A stretch of 64,000 nucleotides of DNA. It comes from Methanobacteriota archaeon. Its GTDB lineage: Archaea > Thermoplasmatota > Poseidoniia > Poseidoniales > Thalassarchaeaceae. Both the position numbers and the translations under genes were made by a program. Numbering within the stretch: the first letter of the stretch is position 1; every line of letters starts with the position of its first letter. The stretch is taken from the NCBI GenBank assembly GCA_016845365.1, contig JAERST010000005.1, forward strand, positions 200,846 to 264,845, given 5' to 3'. The notes beneath the pieces were generated by a model that was not told the origin of the DNA, searched no databases, and saw nothing but the letters and a program-made list of their open reading frames with translations. Below are positions 24,960 to 34,359 of this stretch, in pieces.

Positions 24960-26719
24960 AATCCTGGGATGATGGTCGTGAGAATCGCGAAGAAAGTCGC
25001 CGTCGACTTCGCGAGGCTCTGGCTCAGTCGAGAAGCGATCTCAGCCGTAGTTGGAAAATCTACAAGCGCTCGCTCTTGGCAATGCTTGGCCTCTTCATGG
25101 TAATCTCCGTCTCTATGGTTGCCATGTTCGCAGAGGAGATCGCTGTTGAGCACCCATATAGGAACTTGCAAGACACCGAGGATAAGTGGTCAATTGATTA
25201 CGAACCAAGAAGGGTCGCGCCATTTTCCGAAGAATGCGATTGGCATGAACAAAAGATTACCACCAATCCAAATTCACCACTATTCTCAGATACAGTAGTA
25301 GCCGAATCCGACGATAAGGTTGGAGATGACAATAGGTATTACAGAGACACATTGAGTGTTATTCGAATTATCAAATTAGAAGATTCAAAGGGATACAATC
25401 TGAATACATCACTTCTCAGCATCGACCCTTCTAACTCCTCAATTCTCATCGTATCATCTGAACTTTCCAGTAATACTTCGCTCTATACAGGAGTGTGGGT
25501 CACCTATGAATTTGACAATGAGGCGATGCATCACTGGTGGCTCCCAGATGGCTACGACGTCTGTATTTTCGGGACCAACGACCAAGGCCAGGACTTGTTC
25601 AGCAAGGTTCTCTATGGTGCAAAAGTTTCACTGAAGATTGGACTCACGGTAGCTACACTGACCGTCATCATTGGAACAATCGTTGGAAGTATCAGTGGAT
25701 ATTTCGGCGGAAGGGTCGATGAGTTCATTATGAGAATCTGTGACATTTTCTTCGCGATTCCAGGATTGATTCTCGCGATGGCATTCGTTGCGGCGATGAA
25801 TCAGGTCACAAGCCTGACCATTCCAGTTTGGTTGGGGGTTCTGATTCCATTATTCGTTATGGCCTCAATTTCCAGTTCTTACCTCTCATCAACAGTTCCT
25901 CTTGACAGCATTGTCAACGAACGAACCATGAATCGCCTGACCTACTATCGATGGTGGATACTCGCCATTCCAATCGTACTATTCTTCCTTGGATGGCTTC
26001 CATTCGGAATTGGTTGGCCTGATCTATTCGGCTTGTCTGATGACAACACTTGGAGACTAATCGCCACATTCTCCATTATCGTCTTAGCCGGAATTGTCAC
26101 CCTAGCCGACAGAAGGTTCGTCCTCGATACAAGTATTGAGGGAGGCTTAGAACGAGTCCGAGAGTCCTTCGATTGGACGAATCCGTGGAGGTACCTCACA
26201 TTCAGGACGGTTGCAGTTTTCATTGCCCTCGCTCTTCTCTTCAATTTCTCTGGGAACGAAGGTGGTGAGATTGTCCTCATCAAGGACTTCGATCGTCTGT
26301 GGAAGGTTCAGGCCGCTCTAATTTTCACTGGCTGGCCTGGATATTCCCGTCTAATACGTGGGCAGGTGCTCTATGTCAAGGAGATGACTTTTGTCGAGGC
26401 TGCCCGAAGCGTCGGCGCACCTTCTGGCAGGATTATGTTCCGACACATTCTACCAAATGCTTGGGCGCCGTTGCTGGTTGCATTCACCCTCGATATTGGA
26501 GGAACGATCCTCTCGGCCTCTGGACTATCCTTCATTGGACTGGGCGCCGAACCAGGTACTGCAGAATGGGGGATTCTGATTTCCGAGAGCAGACGATACT
26601 TCCTCGATTCGCCTTGGCTAATGCTCTATCCTGGACTTGCGATAGCAGTGACGGTTCTAGGTTTCAATCTGCTCGGTGATGGGATTCGGGATGTAGTCGA
26701 CCCGAAGAATAGGAGGTGA
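24956..26719 (+). CDS. dppC: Peptide ABC transporter permease, DppC-like, with extra membrane-spanning insert
   Basis: A 587-residue permease, about twice the normal DppC length (about 300). The N-terminal helix (residues 36-58) is followed by a soluble extracytoplasmic stretch (60-200), then the DppC hallmark GTNDQGQDLFSKVLYGAKVSL near 206. The helix FFAIPGLILAMAFVAAM (265-281) should be followed directly by the next helix and EAA loop, but about 170 residues intervene, holding about four extra hydrophobic segments (near 287-310, 332-350, 367-384, 413-430). The EAA loop (YSRLIRGQVLYVKEMTFVEAARSVGAPSGRI, about 463-493) and the terminal helices are intact. An even number of extra helices preserves topology. 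The gene is coupled to dppB by a four-base overlap. Confidence 0.88.
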   Translation: MKSWDDGRENREESRRRLREALAQSRSDLSRSWKIYKRSLLAMLGLFMVISVSMVAMFAEEIAVEHPYRNLQDTEDKWSIDYEPRRVAPFSEECDWHEQKITTNPNSPLFSDTVVAESDDKVGDDNRYYRDTLSVIRIIKLEDSKGYNLNTSLLSIDPSNSSILIVSSELSSNTSLYTGVWVTYEFDNEAMHHWWLPDGYDVCIFGTNDQGQDLFSKVLYGAKVSLKIGLTVATLTVIIGTIVGSISGYFGGRVDEFIMRICDIFFAIPGLILAMAFVAAMNQVTSLTIPVWLGVLIPLFVMASISSSYLSSTVPLDSIVNERTMNRLTYYRWWILAIPIVLFFLGWLPFGIGWPDLFGLSDDNTWRLIATFSIIVLAGIVTLADRRFVLDTSIEGGLERVRESFDWTNPWRYLTFRTVAVFIALALLFNFSGNEGGEIVLIKDFDRLWKVQAALIFTGWPGYSRLIRGQVLYVKEMTFVEAARSVGAPSGRIMFRHILPNAWAPLLVAFTLDIGGTILSASGLSFIGLGAEPGTAEWGILISESRRYFLDSPWLMLYPGLAIAVTVLGFNLLGDGIRDVVDPKNRR

Positions 26720-26723
26720 GTAA

Positions 26724-28460
26724 TTGACGGAAACAGTGCTTGATGTCAAGGGATTGAGAGTTCACTTTGACACCCTCGACGGGCCTATAGAAGCCCTTCA
26801 CTCGGTCGATTTGAAGGTGGACGAGAGGCAAATCATGGGGCTCGTCGGAGAGTCTGGTTGCGGTAAGTCGGTGACTTCACTAGTGACGATCGGCTTAGCA
26901 ACTTGCGAAATCGATGAGGGGAGTGTAAAGTATCAAGGAAGAGAGATGCTCTTCAGGGATTCCGATAGAGACCAAAAAATTCAGGAAATCACTGGAGCGA
27001 TAACAGTCATCGGAGTCTTAGCAGCGATTCTATCCGCCTTGGGAGTTCTTTTGATCGAACCCATTCTTTTCTCCCGACTAATTCTGTTCTTCTCGGTATT
27101 GACAATGATTTCATGGTCGGTAGGGGTTATTTCGAAATCTGACAACCGTAAGCATCAGAAATTCATGAGATGGGTAAGAGGTAACGAAATCAGTATGATT
27201 TTCCAAGAACCAATGTCTGCTCTAAACCCCCTCTACACCATCGAGAAACAGATTTCTGAGGTGATGTTTGAGCACGATAGACTAGTCGAGGCTGAAACTC
27301 CACGATACATTCGAGTTCTCCAAGCTCTTGCAAGCCCGGTCACCTTCATAATTCGCTTGGTTACTCTGAGGCGATCGGTTTCTGCAGCGGTCATTGCAGT
27401 GCTCGGATTCGTCACTGCTGCCCATGTTTGGGGATTTGCCGAGCAGGCCGAGCCTTGGGCATTCCTGCTCGGTATCATTCTCCCAATCATAGGTGCAATG
27501 CCTACAATTCTAGAACGTAGGAGGGCAATTCAGGAAGAGGTCGCTGAAGGTGCATCCGAAATCCTCTATTCTGGATTCTTTTCAGAAGGGGCTCTTATTG
27601 GAACAATTTTGCACAGGTTCTGGAGATTTTTTACGACAATCGCTCCACATCTGCCACTCGGAATCGCTTCTGCAATCGTAGTTTATCTGATGCTTTGGAT
27701 GCCCCTCTCAGCATTATTGGGTATGGTGGTAATCTGCACCTTACTGGCTCTACCTGTGGTCATCGCACTCGATTATCTGAGGCTCGACCCAGCACACACG
27801 CGCCAAGTTGTGGGGATTCTGGAAGACGTTAGGATTCCCAACCCAGAATCAGTTGTGAAGATGTATCCTCACGAACTCTCCGGCGGAATGCGACAGAGAG
27901 TTATGATTGCAATGATGATGGCTTGCGAGCCCAAGTTGCTCATCGCTGACGAGCCAACAACCGCGCTCGATGTAACCATCCAAGCTCAGATTCTCAAATT
28001 AATGAAGGACTTGAGGGATGAGAAAGGAACAGCGATTCTCCTCATTACTCACGATTTGGGAGTCATCGCCGAGATGTGCGACGATGTCACGGTGATGTAC
28101 GCGGGTTCAGTCGTCGAGACGGGAAGTATCAGCGACGTGTTGTCACGGCCCAGAATGCCATATTCAATCGGTCTCCTTCACAGTATCCCTACCATCGAGG
28201 TGGGGGCCGAGCGAGGCAAGGCCCTGCCAATCATCCCTGGACAGGTACCCGACCCGAACCTGCATTTCGATGGCTGCAGATTCCATCCAAGATGCCCATT
28301 CGCTGACGAGAAATGCATCTCTACCCCGCCACCGATGAAGGAATTAGAACCAGGGCACTTTGCCGCTTGTCATCACACTGACTTAACCACAAATGTGGCA
28401 GAGGTTCAGGCGGCATTTGACAAATTCGCAGCCAATTACAATGTCGAAGGAGTTGCATGA
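26724..28460 (+). CDS. dppD: Peptide ABC transporter ATPase, DppD-like, split by two hydrophobic insertions
   Basis: A 578-residue ABC ATPase with every catalytic motif: Walker A GESGCGKS (42-49), Q-loop Gln161 in [13 protein letters not shown], signature LSGGMRQR (385-392), Walker B LLIADEP (405-411), D-loop LDV, H-loop ITHD (441-444), and a C-terminal oligopeptide-transporter extension with a Cys-rich CRFHPRCPF. It is unusual because two insertions interrupt the fold: about residues 80-148, with two hydrophobic segments, between Walker A and the Q-loop; and about 193-355, with four hydrophobic segments, between the Q-loop and the signature. Normal DppD is about 330 residues and soluble. The start is TTG at 26724, five bases after a strong AGGAGGTGA site; the following dppF overlaps its stop region closely. 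Confidence 0.88.
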   Translation: MTETVLDVKGLRVHFDTLDGPIEALHSVDLKVDERQIMGLVGESGCGKSVTSLVTIGLATCEIDEGSVKYQGREMLFRDSDRDQKIQEITGAITVIGVLAAILSALGVLLIEPILFSRLILFFSVLTMISWSVGVISKSDNRKHQKFMRWVRGNEISMIFQEPMSALNPLYTIEKQISEVMFEHDRLVEAETPRYIRVLQALASPVTFIIRLVTLRRSVSAAVIAVLGFVTAAHVWGFAEQAEPWAFLLGIILPIIGAMPTILERRRAIQEEVAEGASEILYSGFFSEGALIGTILHRFWRFFTTIAPHLPLGIASAIVVYLMLWMPLSALLGMVVICTLLALPVVIALDYLRLDPAHTRQVVGILEDVRIPNPESVVKMYPHELSGGMRQRVMIAMMMACEPKLLIADEPTTALDVTIQAQILKLMKDLRDEKGTAILLITHDLGVIAEMCDDVTVMYAGSVVETGSISDVLSRPRMPYSIGLLHSIPTIEVGAERGKALPIIPGQVPDPNLHFDGCRFHPRCPFADEKCISTPPPMKELEPGHFAACHHTDLTTNVAEVQAAFDKFAANYNVEGVA

Positions 28461-28461
28461 A

Positions 28462-29526
28462 ATGACTATTGACAGAACAGAGGACCAAGTTCTTCTCGAG
28501 CTTCGGGACTTGAAGAAATGGTTCCCGATTAAGGAGGGAATGCTCTCGACGGTCAAGAGTTATGTCCGAGCTGTGGACGGAGTAAATCTGCAAATTAAGC
28601 GAGGAGAAACACTTGGCATCGTCGGTGAATCTGGATGCGGCAAGACCACTCTAGGACGAGTCTTACTGGGCTTGATCCCCATCACCGACGGTTCAGTAAT
28701 TTATGATGGAGATGACATTCGTAATATTCCCGACCGCGAACTAAGAAGGAGGATGCAAATCGTCTTCCAAGACCCTGGAGGGTCGATGAATCCAAGGATG
28801 TCGGTGAGGTCAATCGTCGGTGAACCATTGCAAGTCAATAGGCTGGCAGAAGGCGTCGAATTGACCCAAAGGGTCGCAGAATTACTCGATTCTGTTGGGC
28901 TCAAGCGCGAGCACATGAATCGCTTCCCTCACGAGTTCTCCGGAGGTCAGAAGCAGAGACTTGCTCTCGCTAGGTCACTTTCACTCGACCCAGAATTCAT
29001 TCTTCTCGATGAACCAACCAGCGCACTCGATGTGTCGGTTCAAGCTCAGGTACTCAACCTGCTTGAGGAGATTCAAGAAAAGCATGGGTTGACCTTCGTT
29101 TTCATCACTCACGCATTGAATGTTGTGAATCACATCAGCGATAGAGTAGCTGTGATGTATCTGGGGAAAATCGTCGAACTTGCTGACACTTCTTCCCTCT
29201 TCGAAAAGCCCGCTCACCCGTACACTCACGCCCTGCTGTCGGCGATTCCCGAACCTTCGCTGGAAAAGAAAGCGAGTGAGAGAATAGTCCTCTCTGGCGA
29301 CGTCCCGAGCCCGGCGAATCCTCCTTCGGGATGTCGATTCCACACACGTTGTCCGATTGCTGAGAAGGGGCTTTGTGATGTCGAGGAGCCGCAATTGAAA
29401 ACCATCGATGATGCTGGCCATGCGGTGGCCTGCCATTTCCCTCTTGGTCCGGGAATGCAACTGAAAATGGCGGAAGAATCGGAGGATATTTCCGATGATG
29501 ACAAACCATCTGCCGTCCTACTTTGA
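28462..29526 (+). CDS. dppF: Peptide ABC transporter ATPase, DppF-like
   Basis: A 354-residue ATPase of normal size. After a DppF-like N-terminus ([15 protein letters not shown]...[11 protein letters not shown]) come Walker [11 protein letters not shown]-loop [14 protein letters not shown], signature [16 protein letters not shown], Walker [16 protein letters not shown]-loop ITHALNV, and the C-terminal [13 protein letters not shown] extension typical of Opp/Dpp ATPases. The ATG at 28462 is chosen because AAGGAG lies about ten bases upstream, overlapping the end of dppD; ATGs further upstream would extend into the dppD frame. It lacks the insertions of DppD, so only one ATPase of the pair is membrane-embedded. 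Confidence 0.92.
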   Translation: MTIDRTEDQVLLELRDLKKWFPIKEGMLSTVKSYVRAVDGVNLQIKRGETLGIVGESGCGKTTLGRVLLGLIPITDGSVIYDGDDIRNIPDRELRRRMQIVFQDPGGSMNPRMSVRSIVGEPLQVNRLAEGVELTQRVAELLDSVGLKREHMNRFPHEFSGGQKQRLALARSLSLDPEFILLDEPTSALDVSVQAQVLNLLEEIQEKHGLTFVFITHALNVVNHISDRVAVMYLGKIVELADTSSLFEKPAHPYTHALLSAIPEPSLEKKASERIVLSGDVPSPANPPSGCRFHTRCPIAEKGLCDVEEPQLKTIDDAGHAVACHFPLGPGMQLKMAEESEDISDDDKPSAVLL

Positions 29527-29532
29527 GGTTGG

Positions 29533-29910
29533 ATGATGGACGAGGAAAGCGCAGAATCTGGCGAACGGCCGACGCCTCCTGAGATTCTTGGTAGGCGTGA
29601 GGAGTCGGAGGCCGCATTTTGGAGGTTGAAGAGAGCCTCTGACAAGTGGAGGGAGGACCGAGTAAAGCGAGTCCTCGCTCAGGAAGGAGAGGGTTTGCTA
29701 ACTACCCTTGGGCGTGTAATTTACATCTCGATTTGCGTACTCTTCGATGGGGTGGTGATGATGCAAATCCCCGTGAGTATGGGAAAAACCTCTGCGGCGT
29801 GGGCAATCTACGTGATTCTGCTCATGGTTGCTGTCAAGTATCAGCGGGAATTCTACGACCGCTGGTTTTCCCTTGATATTAGTCAGATTGATTTTGACCG
29901 TCCGCAATAG
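29533..29910 (+). CDS. Small membrane protein of unknown function
   Basis: A 125-residue protein with an acidic N-terminal region, a charged helix (WRLKRASDKWREDRVKRVL), and two hydrophobic segments near residues 62-80 and 87-103. I do not recognise a family. It follows dppF by six bases on the same strand, so it may be an accessory of the peptide transporter. Its 3' end overlaps the oppositely transcribed MFS gene by 32 bp. Confidence 0.6.
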   Translation: MMDEESAESGERPTPPEILGRREESEAAFWRLKRASDKWREDRVKRVLAQEGEGLLTTLGRVIYISICVLFDGVVMMQIPVSMGKTSAAWAIYVILLMVAVKYQREFYDRWFSLDISQIDFDRPQ

Positions 29911-31156
29911 GGAAGCGAGCGGTTGCTAACCGCTCGAATCGGCGGAAGGAAGGCACGACTACGCCGATGATGGTCGCAGCGACCATAATCGAGACAGCGA
30001 TCATGAAAGTCGCTTTCAGCCCGATTCCATCTATCAGATATCCACCGAAAATCGGCGCGAATGGAATGAACAGAAATGAGCCGATCATATCGATGGAATT
30101 GACACGACCGCGCATGCGCTGGTCGACACTATCTCCAATTGTTGTATTCCAAATGACTCCTAGGACGCCGGCCATCAAGCCCTGAAGTATTGCAATGAGC
30201 ACGATGGCGAAGAACCACGGTACGAAGACATACAGAATATCGAGCCATGCGGTGATTCCCACGACAACGTAGAAAATCATCCCGCGACTTTCTTTCGAAA
30301 TCGGATTGGCACCAGCCCAAAGCGCTCCAATCGATGCACCGATCGGCATCATTGCACCCCAAACTCCGTAGTGGATAGCGTTCCAATCGTTTACTTGGAC
30401 GATAAATGGAATTCCGATGTCAACGACCGCGCCTCCGATGTGGAAAACCATGAAGGCGATGATTCCGATGAAGAGCCAAGGTTGGCTGATGACGAAAGCC
30501 ATCGCCTCCTCCATTTCGCTTCTGAAATCTCCTTCTTCCTCCTCGTCGCGCTCGATTGCAACCTCAGCCATGCCGAAGAGGATGACCGCGCTGACGAGGA
30601 AAGAAATGAGGTCGATGAAAAGGGCTACGTGAAGGGTCGAGTAACGAATGACGACACCTCCGATGAGACCACCGACGGACCATGCAGCGGTCCGCATAGC
30701 ATTGTGTAATCCGGTGGCCGATGCCAGCATATCTTCATCGACAAGGTCTGGCACTAAGGCCTGAATTGCTGGCATAGAAAAAGCCGAAGAAGCTCCCATA
30801 ATGAAGGCGGCGAAAATCATCACCTTGACGAGGTCGAAGCCGGCGAATAGGAGCAAAATGAACATCGCTGCAAACACTGCTTGGACGATATCCATAGCCA
30901 GTGCAACGGTTCGGCGGGGGATTCTGTCGACGAGCATCCCGCCGAGCATAATCAGAGGAAGATGGCCGAGGAACCAAGCCGTCATGATGGCTCCGAAGGC
31001 CTTCGGGCCGCCAAGTTCAGCAACTTTCCAACCGACAGAAGTCATGAAGGCGGCCCGCCCCATTTTGGAGGCGGTATCTCCCAAGAGGAAAGCGCGCAAA
31101 TCGCGAACTTCCCATGCCTCGGCCAAACCCATACCTGCGTGGTGTTCGCTGGACAT
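29879..31156 (-). CDS. Major facilitator superfamily transporter (drug/solute exporter-like)
   Basis: A 425-residue protein with about twelve hydrophobic segments. Near the N-terminus are an FLLGDTASKMGRAAFMTSVGW segment and the loop GGMLVDRIPRRTV, which is the MFS motif-A region (G-x-x-x-D-R-x-x-R-[KR]). The arrangement resembles MFS_3-type proteins (EntS-like). A cytoplasmic charged loop (IERDEEEEGDFRSEMEEA) separates the two six-helix halves. The substrate is unknown. It is convergent with and slightly overlaps the small membrane protein. Confidence 0.85.
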   Translation of the reverse strand: MSSEHHAGMGLAEAWEVRDLRAFLLGDTASKMGRAAFMTSVGWKVAELGGPKAFGAIMTAWFLGHLPLIMLGGMLVDRIPRRTVALAMDIVQAVFAAMFILLLFAGFDLVKVMIFAAFIMGASSAFSMPAIQALVPDLVDEDMLASATGLHNAMRTAAWSVGGLIGGVVIRYSTLHVALFIDLISFLVSAVILFGMAEVAIERDEEEEGDFRSEMEEAMAFVISQPWLFIGIIAFMVFHIGGAVVDIGIPFIVQVNDWNAIHYGVWGAMMPIGASIGALWAGANPISKESRGMIFYVVVGITAWLDILYVFVPWFFAIVLIAILQGLMAGVLGVIWNTTIGDSVDQRMRGRVNSIDMIGSFLFIPFAPIFGGYLIDGIGLKATFMIAVSIMVAATIIGVVVPSFRRFERLATARFPIADGQNQSD

Positions 31157-31352
31157 TTCAACTTGCTCGGACAGTTGGTCTGTGCTAGGAAGGAATCGTT
31201 GACTCTGTGCGTTTGACGAACCCCATTTGAAAATCAGAAAAAAATTTCTTCAAATGAACAACTTTAGCCAAATTAACTGAACGATTGACGAGAAAATATG
31301 GAGAATATAGCCTTTCCACTCACTTTTCGAGCATTTCACTGTACATTTGCGC

Positions 31353-31369
31353 CAATGATTATATCATTG
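31353..31369 (+). promoter_or_regulatory. Perfect inverted repeat over a TATA-like element upstream of the glutamate synthase genes
   Basis: CAATGAT-TAT-ATCATTG is a perfect palindrome with seven-base arms and a three-base spacer. The central TTATAT is TATA-like and lies about 40 bases before the ATG at 31404. A dimeric regulator bound here would compete with TBP, so nitrogen-responsive repression is a reasonable idea. It does not match the GGAA-N6-TTCC operator known for NrpR. The 31157-31394 region is strongly AT-rich compared with its flanks. Confidence 0.5.
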
Positions 31370-31403
31370 ATGTTACGGCACTGAGGATATTGGAGTGAGC
31401 AAC

Positions 31404-32912
31404 ATGCTTGAGTCGACTACAGGGGGCGCGACAGCGGCCGCATCAAGTGCACTGACACTAGACAAGTTCGGAGCGGAATCGGCCCGAATCGGAAGGGAGT
31501 TGGCAGATCAATACCATCGCTACCATATCGAGACAGAAGAGGTCGACGATGTGGACCCGCTCCCGCACAGATTCCTAGTCGAGGTGGGCAAGATTGGGCT
31601 TGCGAAATTCATTCTCTCCGAAGTATTCCATTACGGAATGAAGCCTGATGTGCTACTCTCTCGACCTTGCACCTACGGTGTCTTCTCGGGCCCCGTCGGT
31701 GGCTTCTCGCCTCTCCCCAAATTATGCGTCGGTTGTCTACGCTGCACCGTGCAGCATCCTGATTTCGTCAAGGTGCTGCCGAATCCCAAGCGGCTCGAGC
31801 TTGGGGATTCGTACACAACCCACGGACATATCGCTGCAATCGATGAGGAATCGAAGCGTGGAATGGTGCCTGTCCGTGGACAAGGTTACCGCGGCCGCTT
31901 CGGCGGACCCGGATTCGACGGCATGCTCACCGACATGTCTGAGATCGTCCGCCCCAGCCGAGATGGAATCCACGGCCGCGAACTCATCGGCACTTCCGTC
32001 GATATCGGAACCAAGCCGATGCACCTCTCATTCGATGAGGAGGGCAATCTGCAAGGTAAGACTCCGAATATGTTCACAATCCAAGTCCCATTCATTTTCG
32101 ATGTCCCGCCAGGCGACCTCGGCACCGCCAAACTCGCCAAGGTTCTCGATTCGACCAGCCAGAGAATCGATACACTAGCCTGCCTCAAGGCGGCAGACAT
32201 CGTCAAGTGGCAAATGGACGCGCCAAATATCGTTCCAATCATCCCAACGCAAGCACCAGAGATGGCGGAATTATTCCCTAAGGCGCGCCTCGTTCAACTC
32301 GATGGCTGGGACAAAGATGCCTTCGACACCCTCCGCGAATCAACAGACGCTCTAATCGGAGTCCGCATCGAATTCTCAGAAGGATGGCAAGAGCGTCTGA
32401 TGAAGGCAGTCAACAATCGAGTAGACCTCGTCCACCTAAACGCAGATCTTCACGGACGAGGCTACGATGACAACCGCTTCATCTCAGACCTCCTCAAGGA
32501 AGCCCACCTCCTCCTCATCGAGAAGGGCTGCCGAGACATGGTAACCCTCGTCGGAGCAGGCGGAATCGTAAGCGCCGACCACCTACCAAAGGCAATAATC
32601 AGCGGACTAGACGCAGTCGCACTCGACCTCCCAGTCCTATTCGCCCTGCAAGGTCGCTCCCACGGATCACTAACCGAGCGCGACGCAGTCAAGGGAACAC
32701 TACCCCGCAAGATGACGCAAGAGTGGGCCGAGCAGCGGCTCACCAATCTCTGCGCTTCATGGCGTGACCAGCTGCTCGAAATCCTCGGCGCAATGGGAAT
32801 TAGAGAAGTGCGCCGACTCCGCGGAGAATTTGGCCGCTCAATGATAGTCTCCCACCTCGAGGACGAAGCCTTCGAAGGCATTGAGGGATATGTTAGCGGA
32901 GGTGTTGCCTGA
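31404..32912 (+). CDS. Glutamate synthase FMN-domain paralogue
   Basis: A 502-residue protein from the ATG at 31404, which has GGAGTGAG just upstream (a GTG at 31395 is also possible). It is a diverged paralogue of the glutamate synthase central FMN barrel. Shared elements are VGAGGIVSADHLPKAIISGLDAVALDLP at the phosphate-binding end and the terminal WAEQRLTNLCASWRDQLLEILGAMGIREVRRLRGE, as in the neighbouring gene. A ferredoxin-like LCVGCLRC (C111, C114, C117 counting from the GTG) may hold or once have held a cluster. Key residues of the true synthase, including the CxxCxxC-PSGRGCPWG segment, are absent. Role unknown; a structural partner of the next gene product is likely. Confidence 0.72.
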   Translation: MLESTTGGATAAASSALTLDKFGAESARIGRELADQYHRYHIETEEVDDVDPLPHRFLVEVGKIGLAKFILSEVFHYGMKPDVLLSRPCTYGVFSGPVGGFSPLPKLCVGCLRCTVQHPDFVKVLPNPKRLELGDSYTTHGHIAAIDEESKRGMVPVRGQGYRGRFGGPGFDGMLTDMSEIVRPSRDGIHGRELIGTSVDIGTKPMHLSFDEEGNLQGKTPNMFTIQVPFIFDVPPGDLGTAKLAKVLDSTSQRIDTLACLKAADIVKWQMDAPNIVPIIPTQAPEMAELFPKARLVQLDGWDKDAFDTLRESTDALIGVRIEFSEGWQERLMKAVNNRVDLVHLNADLHGRGYDDNRFISDLLKEAHLLLIEKGCRDMVTLVGAGGIVSADHLPKAIISGLDAVALDLPVLFALQGRSHGSLTERDAVKGTLPRKMTQEWAEQRLTNLCASWRDQLLEILGAMGIREVRRLRGEFGRSMIVSHLEDEAFEGIEGYVSGGVA

Positions 32913-32963
32913 TGTCGACACAAAGCGTTGACGCAATAACCAACGGAGGTGTTGCCTGATGTC
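32897..32963 (+). repeat. 20-bp direct repeat duplicating the ribosome binding site and start
   Basis: CGGAGGTGTTGCCTGATGTC occurs at 32897-32916 and 32944-32963, 47 bp apart. Each copy holds a Shine-Dalgarno GGAGGTG and the overlapping stop/start TGATG. It looks like a small tandem duplication. Confidence 0.85.
32912..32959 (+). CDS. 15-residue mini-ORF bridging the two glutamate synthase genes
   Basis: The stop of the first gene overlaps an ATG as TGATG (32910-32914). This opens a 15-codon frame, MSTQSVDAITNGGVA, whose own stop again overlaps the start of the next gene as TGATG (32957-32961). The C-terminal GGVA is the same as that of the preceding protein, from the 20-bp repeat. It may be translated only as a coupling device or may be an accident of the duplication. 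Confidence 0.4.
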   Translation: MSTQSVDAITNGGVA

Positions 32964-34359
32964 AATTCTCAAGGAATTCAAAGATGCATACAAAGGAGTC
33001 GTGCGCGAACCGAGCCCCGAACTCCTCACAAAAACGACCGGCCTGATGCAAGACGGAATGCGGGCGCGCGCAATGGGAGATTTCATCCCACCTGAAGCGC
33101 TTGGAGATGCGCGCTGGACCGACGAACTCATCCTCTCAACCTGGTACATGGCTGAAACCGGCGAGATTCCAGATGGCCTCAACTACAAGACCGGAAAGTC
33201 CGATGGCGGGTTCGACAGGCTAGATTTCAAGTTCTTACCAGAGAGTGATTGGCTCGAGCATTCGGAAGCGATTGGCACCAAGCTCGACCTCAACCGCCGC
33301 GGTGATGCGAAGAAGAAATTGACCTGCGATATTCCGTGGTACGGCGGCGGCATGTCGTATGGTTCGGTCTCTGTGAATGTCATGATGTCACGCGCGCGCA
33401 ACGCCGCGCGCTGGAATTCATTCATGTCAACGGGAGAGGGCGGTTATCCTCCACAATTGATGGAATGCAAGGAGAACGTCATCACACAGGTTGCGACTGG
33501 ATATTTCGGCGTCGAGGAAGATTCGATTCAGGCGGCGCCGATTGTCGAATTCAAGTACGCGCAAGGAGCAAAGCCTGGACTCGGTGGACATTTGCTGGCT
33601 GCAAAGGCTGGCGAAGAGGTTGCTAAGTTGCGCGGAAGCGTACCTTTCGTCAGCCTATTCAGTCCATTTCCGTTCCACTCGACCTACTCGGTCGAGGACC
33701 ACTCGAAGCATTTGGATTGGATCGAGACCGTCAATCCGACCGCGCTTCTCTCGGTCAAGGTGAGCACACCTCACGATGTCGACATGGTCGCGGTCGGTTC
33801 CTTCTACGCCGGTGCGCACATCATCCATCTCGATGGTTCCTATGGCGGCACCGGCGCTGCACCTGAAATCGCCAAGAAGAATATCGCAATGCCGATTGAA
33901 TTGGCGATTCCGAAGGTGCACAAATTCCTGCAAGATGAGGGCGTTCGCGACCGAGTCACCCTCATCGCCAGCGGCGGTGTTCGCACCGCCGATGATATCG
34001 CCAAGGCGATCGCCCTCGGCGCAGATGGATGCGTGCTCGGAACCACCGACCTCGTCGGATTAGGCTGCACACGCTGCTCGAATTGCGAGGGCGGACCATC
34101 CGGTCGTGGTTGTCCATGGGGCTTGACCACGACCGATGTTGAATTGCAGGAATGGGTACAGCCGGATTGGGCTGCCGAGCGACTCAACAATCTCTACTCG
34201 GCAATGCAGTACCGGCTGCGCGACATCCTGCGCCAACTCGGACTCTCGGATGTCTCCGAATTGCGCGGCCGCACCGACTTACTCCGCTACATGGGCAGGG
34301 ACGAGGCTGCAAGAGCTGCCGGCAGAGCCGCCGCAATCGGATTGGAGGAGATCCAATGA
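32959..34359 (+). CDS. Glutamate synthase, FMN/Fe-S synthase subunit (archaeal split GOGAT)
   Basis: A 466-residue FMN-binding barrel corresponding to the central domain of GltB. Landmarks are DIPWYGGGMSYGSVS near the substrate site, GEGGYP, GAKPGLGGHL, LDGSYGGTGAAP (FMN binding), and VTLIASGGVRTADDIAKAIALGADGCVLGT (the phosphate-binding end). The iron-sulfur segment CTRCSNCEGGPSGRGCPWG follows. It condenses 2-oxoglutarate with ammonia from glutamine to give glutamate, with electrons probably from ferredoxin, since no gltD-like NADPH subunit is present in the window. It is coupled to the upstream mini-ORF and overlaps the next gene by four bases. Confidence 0.92.
   Translation: MSILKEFKDAYKGVVREPSPELLTKTTGLMQDGMRARAMGDFIPPEALGDARWTDELILSTWYMAETGEIPDGLNYKTGKSDGGFDRLDFKFLPESDWLEHSEAIGTKLDLNRRGDAKKKLTCDIPWYGGGMSYGSVSVNVMMSRARNAARWNSFMSTGEGGYPPQLMECKENVITQVATGYFGVEEDSIQAAPIVEFKYAQGAKPGLGGHLLAAKAGEEVAKLRGSVPFVSLFSPFPFHSTYSVEDHSKHLDWIETVNPTALLSVKVSTPHDVDMVAVGSFYAGAHIIHLDGSYGGTGAAPEIAKKNIAMPIELAIPKVHKFLQDEGVRDRVTLIASGGVRTADDIAKAIALGADGCVLGTTDLVGLGCTRCSNCEGGPSGRGCPWGLTTTDVELQEWVQPDWAAERLNNLYSAMQYRLRDILRQLGLSDVSELRGRTDLLRYMGRDEAARAAGRAAAIGLEEIQ

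Noticed and set aside
26724-28460. Sequencing or assembly error as the explanation for the DppD insertions
   Set aside because: The frame stays open through both inserts, the hydrophobic segments are well formed and even in number, and codon use does not change; kept as a finding, though comparison is needed.
34152-34355. Upstream extension of the glutaminase-GXGXG gene
   Set aside because: The 68 extra codons overlap the end of the synthase gene in another frame, are Arg/Pro-rich, and an ATGA coupling start exists at 34356.
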